Assembly (NCBI GenBank): GCA_030613545.1
Contig: JAUWLU010000006.1
Location: 1-38,619, forward strand
Source: Desulfuromonadales bacterium
GTDB taxonomy: Bacteria; Desulfobacterota; Desulfuromonadia; Desulfuromonadales; Syntrophotaleaceae
Length of the DNA stretch: 38,619 bases
Reading direction: 5' to 3'
Made by a program: the position numbers and the translations under genes. Below, piece after piece: positions 30,807 through 37,186 of the stretch. Below the pieces are notes generated by a model. That model worked only from the letters and a program-made list of their open reading frames with translations, did not search any database and had not been told where the DNA came from. The stretch's first letter is position 1, and every line of letters begins with the position of its first letter.

Positions 30807-33605
30807 ATGGATCGACGGCAGTTCCTACAGATGCTCGGCCTGGTTTCCGGAGCCGCAGCACTCTCATCCTGCGGCTCCGATAAGGGCCAGAAGGAGCTCG
30901 TTTCGCTACTGGTGCCCACCGAAGACGGCATCGTTCCCGGAACCGAAGCCTGGCGGCCGTCGACCTGCTGTGAATGCCCGGCCCACTGCGGCCTGCTGAC
31001 CCGCATACGCGAAAACCGCCCGGTCAAACTTGAAGGCAACCCTCGGCACCCTGTCAACCGCGGCGGCCTGTGCCTGCGCGGCCAGGCCTCGCTGTGGCGG
31101 CTGTATCACCCTCAGCGCCTGCAGTCCCCCCTCAAACGGCAAGCCGACGGACGCTTGCAGACCATCCCCTGGTCTCAAGCGTTGGCTGAAATTGCCGAAG
31201 CCCTGCAGCACAGCCGCCGGCAAAGCCGGCAAAATGCCTGGCTGGCCGGTCGCACCAGCGGCACCCTGAATGCCCTTCTCGAAGAGTTCTGCAGCTCCCT
31301 GGGCATCGAACGGCTGGCGGAATTTGAACCCTTTTCCCACGCCGCCCTGAGGCAAAGCTATGGTCTACTCTTTGATCGTGCCGACCTGCCCCGCTATCGC
31401 GGCGATCAAGCCGACCTGCTGATCACCGTCGGTGCCGATTTGCTGGAGACATTCCTCAGCCCCGTCGATTACACGACCCAAGCCAGCGCCCTGGCGGCCG
31501 ATCAAAAACGCCACTGGCTGCACCTGGAGCCGCACTATTCCCTGACCGGCGCCAACGCCGACGACCGATTGGTCCTGACACCCGGCAGCGAAGGGTCGCT
31601 GTTGCTCTGGCTGCTGCAGTCCCTGGCTTCCCAGAGACGTTACCGGGGCCGCTGGCCACAAGCGCTGCAGGATTTGCTTCCCGCCAGCGATCTCGCCGCA
31701 ACGGCCGCCGCCACCGGCTTGCGATCCCAACAACTGCAGCAATTGGCCTCGCGCTTTGCGCGGGCTGAAAAACCGCTGCTGATCGTAGGCGGGGTTGCCA
31801 CCGGCCATCGCAACGGCCAGCCGGTCGCCCTGCTCGGTGCTCTGCTGCAGTGGCTGACCGCCCTGCCCTGGGGCGGCATGGATTTTTCCGCCGGAGAAAA
31901 CTATTCGCGGGTCGGCTCCCTGCTGGACCTGGAAGAATTGAGCCAGCGCCTCGCCGCCGACCGCATCGGCGTGCTGTTCGTCAGTCGCTGCGACCCGGTT
32001 CGCCACAGCCCCGCCGCCCTGGGCTTACAAGGCACCCTGGCCAAGGCGCGGTTGCGGGTCGGTCTGGCGGACCTGGCCGATGACACCACCGACCAGATGG
32101 ATCTGATCCTGCCTCTGGCCCACGGCCTCGAAACCTGGGGCGACACCGAGCCCCGCCGGGGCGTTATCGGCCTGCTACAGCCATTACGAACCCCGCAGCA
32201 GCAAGCCCTGAGCGAGGGCGATCTGCTGCTTAAACTGCTGCGACAGGCCACCGGCAAAAGCCCGGCTGCCGACTGGGAGACCTATCTGCAAAGGAACTGG
32301 CAGAACCGCTTTAGCCGCGTTCAACTGGGCCAGCTGATGGACGATGGCTACCTGACCGAACCCCAGCCGCAGCTCTCCATCCGCCTCGACCTGGCCCGCG
32401 CGGCGAAGGCTCTGCAAGGCCTGCATCTGCAGGCTCCCCTGACCCTGCCGGCAGCGGTCATCGCGCCGTCGATCCGCTCCTTTGACGGCCGCAGCCGCAG
32501 CCTGGAACTGCTCTCGGAGATTCCCGACCCCCTCACCACCATCTCTTACGGCAGCTGGGTTGCCATCGCCCCGCAGACCGCCGCCCGCCTGCGCCTGCAG
32601 GACGGCGACGAGCTGCAGATGAAAACCGCTGCCTGGCAGAGCAAGCAACCGGTTCGCATCCAGCCCGGCCAGGCAGCCAAAGTCCTGACCCTGCCCATGG
32701 ACAGCCTGCCGGCCCCGGCAACAGGCATCGATCCCCTTACCGGCGAGGCGCTGCGCTATTGCGAAGCCCTGCACTTAAAGCCCACCGGGAAGCGCCATCG
32801 CTTGCCGATTCTGGCCGGCTCGCCCTCACAGCAGGGGCGCGGCCTGATTCCCACGCCGGTGCATCGCCAGCAGAAGCATGACCAGCAAAATCACGGCCCC
32901 CGGGCCTCCTTCTATCCGGAGCCGCATTACGAAAACTACCGCTGGGCCATGGCCATCGATCTGCAGCGCTGTATCGGCTGCAGCGCCTGTGTAGCCGCCT
33001 GTTATGTGGAAAACAATGTGCCGGTGGTCGGCGCAGCCGACCATCTGGCCGGACGGGAGATGTCCTGGCTGCGCATCGAACCCTTTTACGATGAACAGGG
33101 GCGGGTCGATTTTCTGCCCATGCTCTGCCAGCACTGCAACTACGCCCCCTGCGAGGCGGTCTGCCCGGTCTATGCCGCCTACCACAATCCCGAGGGGCTC
33201 AATGTGCAGGTCTACAACCGCTGTGTCGGCACCCGCTACTGCAGCAACAACTGCCCCTACAAGGTGCGACGTTTCAACTGGTGGCAGCACAAGCGCACTC
33301 CGCCCCTCGACCTGCTGCGTAACCCCGACCTGCCTCTGCGCAGCAAGGGGATGATGGAAAAATGCACCTTTTGCCTGCAGCGGATTCGCATCGCCAAGGA
33401 TCGCGCCAAGGACCAAAAACGCCTGGTGCAAGACGGCGAAGCAACCCCGGCCTGCGCCCAGAGCTGCCCGGCCGGCGCCATCGCCTTCGGCAACCTGCTC
33501 GATAAAGAGTCGGGAATCTACCGCTTGGTGCACAGCCAGCGCGCTTACCGGGTCCTGGCCGAACTGGGCACCGAACCGGCAGTCCACTATTTGCGCCCCG
33601 AATAA
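30807..33605 (+). CDS. actB: ActB-like subunit: molybdopterin-oxidoreductase-like domain fused to four-cluster ferredoxin domain
   Basis: A 932-residue iron-sulfur subunit of alternative complex III. The N-terminus has a twin-arginine-type signal (MDRRQFLQMLGLVSGAAALSSC). Residues 50-660 are a molybdopterin-oxidoreductase-like domain, and 710-930 a ferredoxin domain. The ferredoxin half has 15 motif cysteines (CIGCSACVAAC, CQHCNYAPCEAVC, CVGTRYCSNNC, CTFC, CAQSC), as expected for three [4Fe-4S] plus one [3Fe-4S]. The N-terminal half also keeps Cys54, Cys57, Cys61 and Cys89 (C-x2-C-x3-C-x27-C), the cluster motif of true molybdoenzymes. Whether Mo binds cannot be told. GGAGAG precedes the ATG. 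It passes electrons from the quinol site in ActC to ActA. Confidence 0.9.
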   Translation: MDRRQFLQMLGLVSGAAALSSCGSDKGQKELVSLLVPTEDGIVPGTEAWRPSTCCECPAHCGLLTRIRENRPVKLEGNPRHPVNRGGLCLRGQASLWRLYHPQRLQSPLKRQADGRLQTIPWSQALAEIAEALQHSRRQSRQNAWLAGRTSGTLNALLEEFCSSLGIERLAEFEPFSHAALRQSYGLLFDRADLPRYRGDQADLLITVGADLLETFLSPVDYTTQASALAADQKRHWLHLEPHYSLTGANADDRLVLTPGSEGSLLLWLLQSLASQRRYRGRWPQALQDLLPASDLAATAAATGLRSQQLQQLASRFARAEKPLLIVGGVATGHRNGQPVALLGALLQWLTALPWGGMDFSAGENYSRVGSLLDLEELSQRLAADRIGVLFVSRCDPVRHSPAALGLQGTLAKARLRVGLADLADDTTDQMDLILPLAHGLETWGDTEPRRGVIGLLQPLRTPQQQALSEGDLLLKLLRQATGKSPAADWETYLQRNWQNRFSRVQLGQLMDDGYLTEPQPQLSIRLDLARAAKALQGLHLQAPLTLPAAVIAPSIRSFDGRSRSLELLSEIPDPLTTISYGSWVAIAPQTAARLRLQDGDELQMKTAAWQSKQPVRIQPGQAAKVLTLPMDSLPAPATGIDPLTGEALRYCEALHLKPTGKRHRLPILAGSPSQQGRGLIPTPVHRQQKHDQQNHGPRASFYPEPHYENYRWAMAIDLQRCIGCSACVAACYVENNVPVVGAADHLAGREMSWLRIEPFYDEQGRVDFLPMLCQHCNYAPCEAVCPVYAAYHNPEGLNVQVYNRCVGTRYCSNNCPYKVRRFNWWQHKRTPPLDLLRNPDLPLRSKGMMEKCTFCLQRIRIAKDRAKDQKRLVQDGEATPACAQSCPAGAIAFGNLLDKESGIYRLVHSQRAYRVLAELGTEPAVHYLRPE

Positions 33606-33650
33606 CCGGACGCAGCCGCCAACGACCTTTATTCACACGACTGAGGGACC

Positions 33651-34943
33651 ATGCAGAATTCAGCTTCCGCTCAGCAGATCGAACAGGACGTTCTCGCGGC
33701 CATGAGCAGGCCGAGTCGCTGCTACCTGGCCTGCATCCTGCTGGCCGGGCTGCTGTTCCTCGGCGGCATGGCCCTGTGGGGCCGGCAGATCGCCCTCGGC
33801 ATGGGCGTGGCCGGCATCAGCCACCCGGTCGGCTGGGGGGTCTACATTACCGACTTTGTCTTCTGGGTCGGCATCGCCCATTCCGGCACCCTGATTTCGG
33901 CGGTGCTCTATATCTTCCGCGCCCGCTTTCGCACCAGCTTCAACCGGGCCGCCGAAGCGATGACCCTCTTCGCCCTGATGGTGGCGGGACTGTTTCCCCT
34001 GATCCACCTCGGCCGCGTCTGGCTCGCCTATTTTCTGTTTCCTTACCCCAACCAGCGCCAGCTGTGGGTCAACTTCCGTTCGCCGCTGGTGTGGGACGTG
34101 TTCGCCGTTTCGACCTACATGCTGGTCAGCCTGGTCTTTTTCTACATCGGCCTGCTCCCCGACCTGGCCATCGTCGCCCGCCGCCGCCCAGGTCCCGTAG
34201 GCAAAATCTATCGCCTGCTGACCCTCGGCTGGGTCGGCAGCTCGCAGCAGTGGCGCCACTATGCCAAGCTCTACTTCCTTCTCGCCGCCTTTGCCACCCC
34301 GCTGGTCGCTTCGGTCCACTCCATCGTCTCCTGGGACTTCGCGGTCAGCATCGTTCCCGGCTGGCATACCACCATCTTTGCCCCCTATTTCGTGGCCGGG
34401 GCAATCCTCTCCGGCACCGCCATGGTCATCACCCTGGTGATCCCCATGCGCCGCCTGCTGCGCCTGGAAGCCTATATCCCCGTCACGCATATCGAAGCGA
34501 TCGCCAAGATTCTGTTGCTGACCTCCTTGATCGTCAGCTTCGCTTATATTGTCGAACAGGGCCTGGCCTTCTACAGCGGCAACCTGTTTGAGATGGAGCA
34601 GTTCCGCTTTCGCGCCCTCGGCGACTACCGGCTGCTGTTCTGGATTATGATCAGCTGCAACTCGCTCCTGCCCATGACCCTGTTCGTCGGCCGCCTGCGG
34701 CGCAACCTGGCCTACCTGTTCGTCCTCTCCCTGCTGGTCAATGTCGGCATGTGGCTGGAGCGGTTCGTCATCGTGGTCACGTCCCTGGCACGGGACTTCG
34801 ACCCCTATGCCTGGGGGAACTACACCCCTTCCCTGACCGAAATCGGCATTACCGCCGGCTCCTTCGGTCTGTTTTTTCTGCTCTTTTTGCTCTTCATCAA
34901 GGTTCTGCCTGTGTTGTCGATCACCGAACTGAAGGAGCGCTGA
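33651..34943 (+). CDS. actC: NrfD-family quinol-binding membrane subunit ActC
   Basis: A 430-residue membrane protein with about ten TM helices of the NrfD/PsrC family, the quinol-oxidising subunit of alternative complex III. Typical segments are GWGVYITDFVFWVGIAHSGTLISAVLY, GWHTTIFAPYFVAGAILSGTAMV and ERFVIVVTSLARDFDPYAWGNYTPS. The His of HSGT and acidic residues in the first helical bundle lie where the quinol site of this family is found. It is followed after 1 nt by actD. Confidence 0.94.
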   Translation: MQNSASAQQIEQDVLAAMSRPSRCYLACILLAGLLFLGGMALWGRQIALGMGVAGISHPVGWGVYITDFVFWVGIAHSGTLISAVLYIFRARFRTSFNRAAEAMTLFALMVAGLFPLIHLGRVWLAYFLFPYPNQRQLWVNFRSPLVWDVFAVSTYMLVSLVFFYIGLLPDLAIVARRRPGPVGKIYRLLTLGWVGSSQQWRHYAKLYFLLAAFATPLVASVHSIVSWDFAVSIVPGWHTTIFAPYFVAGAILSGTAMVITLVIPMRRLLRLEAYIPVTHIEAIAKILLLTSLIVSFAYIVEQGLAFYSGNLFEMEQFRFRALGDYRLLFWIMISCNSLLPMTLFVGRLRRNLAYLFVLSLLVNVGMWLERFVIVVTSLARDFDPYAWGNYTPSLTEIGITAGSFGLFFLLFLLFIKVLPVLSITELKER

Positions 34944-34944
34944 T

Positions 34945-35397
34945 ATGGCCCGGCAGCTTATCTTTGACGATCAACAGACCTTTCTGCAGCAACTGGAACA
35001 ATTGCTGGCCGACGGCATTGCCGGTGAACATCTGGAGGTGCGCACCCCCTACCACCTCAGCGAGGTTGAAGCCTTGCTTGGCCAGCAGCCGAGCAAACTG
35101 CCGTTTTTTGCCCTGGGAGGAGCTCTGGCCGGTTTCGGCGGCGGCTTCCTGCTGGCGGCGCTAACCTCCCTCGACTGGCCTATCATCACCGGTGGCAAAC
35201 CGATCGTGGCGGTGCCGCCCTTTCTGCTTATCGGCTATCTGATGACCATCCTGATCGGATCGCTGGCCTCCTTTGGCGGCTTTCTGCTCTTGGCCAGGCT
35301 GCCCCGAATCGATGCCCTGGTCGAAGAACAGGATTTCGACGCCCATTTTATCATCACCATTGCGGACGAGGTTGCGCCATGCACGACTCCAAGCTGA
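34945..35397 (+). CDS. actD: ActD-like DUF3341 subunit of alternative complex III
   Basis: A 150-residue protein with a cytoplasmic N-terminal half and two TM helices (FFALGGALAGFGGGFLLAAL and FLLIGYLMTILIGSLASFGGF), ending in EEQDFDAHFIITI. The DUF3341 fold and the order after actC identify ActD. It helps hold the membrane subunits together and has no cofactor. AGGAG lies 8 nt before the ATG. Its last 19 nt overlap actF. Confidence 0.92.
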   Translation: MARQLIFDDQQTFLQQLEQLLADGIAGEHLEVRTPYHLSEVEALLGQQPSKLPFFALGGALAGFGGGFLLAALTSLDWPIITGGKPIVAVPPFLLIGYLMTILIGSLASFGGFLLLARLPRIDALVEEQDFDAHFIITIADEVAPCTTPS

Positions 35398-36446
35398 GCG
35401 CCGGCGGCTGCTATAGCCTGCTGCTGATTCTGGCCGCCACCATCGGCCTCATAGAATACGGCGGCCTCATCGATCAGCAAGGATCGTTGCTGATCACCCT
35501 GACCTTCTGGAGTGCCGTCATTCAGGGAGCGGTCGCCGTAGCGGCGCTAACCGCCCTGGTGCGGGCCCAATGGATCGCGTCCTTGCGCCGCGAGCTGCTG
35601 GCCCTCTATCCGCTGCTGTTGCTGTTGGCGCTGCTGTTTGCCCTGCTCTGGCCCCAGCTCGACCTTTTCCCCTGGAGCGACCAGCCAACCATCTGGCTCA
35701 ACCGCCCCTTCTTCATGGGACGCAATCTGACCAGTTTGCTGCTGACCTTCCTTGCCGGCCGACAACTGGCACTGCATAGCACCAGCGGCGCTCCCTTCAA
35801 GGACCGCTACGCCGTGGTCTACCTGCTGACCTTCGTCCTCTCTCAGAGCCTGGTCGGTTTCGACTGGCTCATGTCGGCCGCCTACCCCTGGATCAGCACC
35901 ATGTTCGGCCTCTATTTCTTCACCGAAGCCCTCTATGCCGGCATCGCCGTTGCCGGCCTGGCCATGCTGCTATACTTCCGCCCCCGGCAGCAGATCGCAC
36001 CGAAGCAAACCGCCCGGCATCTGCGGGATGTCGGCCTGCTGCTGTTCGGCTTCAGCATCCTCTGGGCCGGGCTGTTTTTCGCCCAGTTCCTGCTCATCTG
36101 GTACGCTAACCTGCCCGAGGAGGTTCACTTCGTCACCGAACGTCTGGCCAGTTCCCCTGAAAGGGAGCTGTGCTGGCTGTTTCTGCTCGGCCTGTTTCTG
36201 ACCCCCTTTGTCACCCTGCTCGGCAGCGAGGCAAAGGGCGACCTGCGCTTTGTTTCGGCCGTTTCGCTGCTGGTGCTCACCGGTCTCTTCGCCGAGCGAC
36301 TGTTCATTCTGTTGCCGGCCATCCCCCATCATGGCGGCGCCCTGTTGCTTTACAACGGCCTGCTGTTCATCATGCTGCTGCTGGTCCTGCACAGCAGCGA
36401 GCGGCTGCTGCCACAAGCTTCGTCGGAAAGAGACGATACGCCGTAG
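35379..36446 (+). CDS. actF: ActF-like second NrfD-type membrane subunit
   Basis: A 355-residue membrane protein with about ten TM helices, related to ActC and forming the second NrfD-type subunit (ActF). The stretch QLALHSTSGAPFKDRYAVVYLLTFVLSQSLVGFDWLMS and FAQFLLIWYANLPEEVHFV are typical. It starts inside actD and ends the operon. No actE gene (monohaem lipoprotein) lies between actD and actF, where it often stands. The terminator is not obvious; a GC-rich inverted repeat follows 48 bp later. Confidence 0.9.
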   Translation: MHDSKLSAGGCYSLLLILAATIGLIEYGGLIDQQGSLLITLTFWSAVIQGAVAVAALTALVRAQWIASLRRELLALYPLLLLLALLFALLWPQLDLFPWSDQPTIWLNRPFFMGRNLTSLLLTFLAGRQLALHSTSGAPFKDRYAVVYLLTFVLSQSLVGFDWLMSAAYPWISTMFGLYFFTEALYAGIAVAGLAMLLYFRPRQQIAPKQTARHLRDVGLLLFGFSILWAGLFFAQFLLIWYANLPEEVHFVTERLASSPERELCWLFLLGLFLTPFVTLLGSEAKGDLRFVSAVSLLVLTGLFAERLFILLPAIPHHGGALLLYNGLLFIMLLLVLHSSERLLPQASSERDDTP

Positions 36447-36493
36447 CATGCTGGCCACTGCAGTCTAATACCGGTCCACGACAAGCCATACCT

Positions 36494-36636
36494 CACGCGG
36501 AGCCGCGGGGAACGCGGAGCAACCATGATGATTGTCTTCATTGCAATTGACAAACCGCACATATGCCCGAGCTGTTACGGAATACCTGTGAGGTGATTTT
36601 TCACAGATTGCCGCCGCGTCTCCGCGGCTCCGCGTG
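36494..36636. repeat. GC-rich inverted repeat downstream of actF
   Basis: Arms CACGCGGAGCCGCGG (36494-36508) and CCGCGGCTCCGCGTG (36622-36636) are exact reverse complements 113 bp apart. The interval between actF and the tRNA gene (245 bp) also holds two copies of ATTGCAATT (36541-36549 and 36651-36659). Together they look like a dispersed intergenic repeat; no function is assigned. Confidence 0.65.
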
Positions 36637-36691
36637 CCGGCCAATTATCCATTGCAATTCCGCCGCGAATGGGTTATACCATCAGGTCCAA

Positions 36692-36768
<77 letters not shown>

Positions 36769-36777
36769 AGTAAAATC

Positions 36778-36808
36778 AAAGGGTTGCGGAATCTCCGCAA
36801 CCCTTTTT
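36778..36808 (+). terminator. Rho-independent terminator after tRNA-Arg
   Basis: Stem AAAGGGTTGCGGA / TCCGCAACCCTTT with loop ATC and a T run, starting 9 nt after the CCA end. Confidence 0.93.
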
Positions 36809-37049
36809 CTTTCTGTTATGTTGTTGTGACGAACTTGTGTCACCTCCTCGCCGAAACCGGACCCTCTGCTACCCCTGGGCTCTCATCCCGAATCTTTTCC
36901 ATCTTCTGCCGCGCGCCGGCCCGACACCCCTCGGTACGATCATGCGCCAGCCATACCGTCGCCTTTAACCGCCGCCAGCTGGTCCGGCCACCTGTTTCAG
37001 AATCACTACAAGTCCATCGCTCGCCAGGAAGCCCCCCACCTCTGTGCTT
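36809..37049. other. Gene-free stretch, nothing recognised
   Basis: About 240 bp between the tRNA terminator and the TTCGAC array. The ORF-track reading frames here on both strands have no recognisable domain or convincing ribosome-binding site. A small imperfect inverted repeat, TGTGAC...GTCAC, occurs near 36825-36841. Confidence 0.4.
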
Positions 37050-37184
37050 TTCGACATATAGATTGTTTTTAAAACATTTTTCGACAAAAACAACTGGAAT
37101 TCGACCAGCCATCGCGCTAGAATGGCATTCGACACAGATTCCAAAAAATCATAGCTTTTCGACCCCCATGAATCGGTTTTCGAC
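37050..37184 (+). promoter_or_regulatory. Array of six same-strand TTCGAC repeats upstream of fic
   Basis: TTCGAC begins at 37050, 37080, 37100, 37128, 37158 and 37179. The steps are 30, 20, 28, 30 and 21 bp, close to whole turns of the DNA helix, and four of the six are preceded by extra T (TTTTCGAC). The array ends 2 bp before the fic start codon and all copies point the same way. It is a candidate binding array for a regulator or a set of iteron-like sites. The repeats are seen directly; the role is inferred. Confidence 0.7.
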
Positions 37185-37186
37185 TT

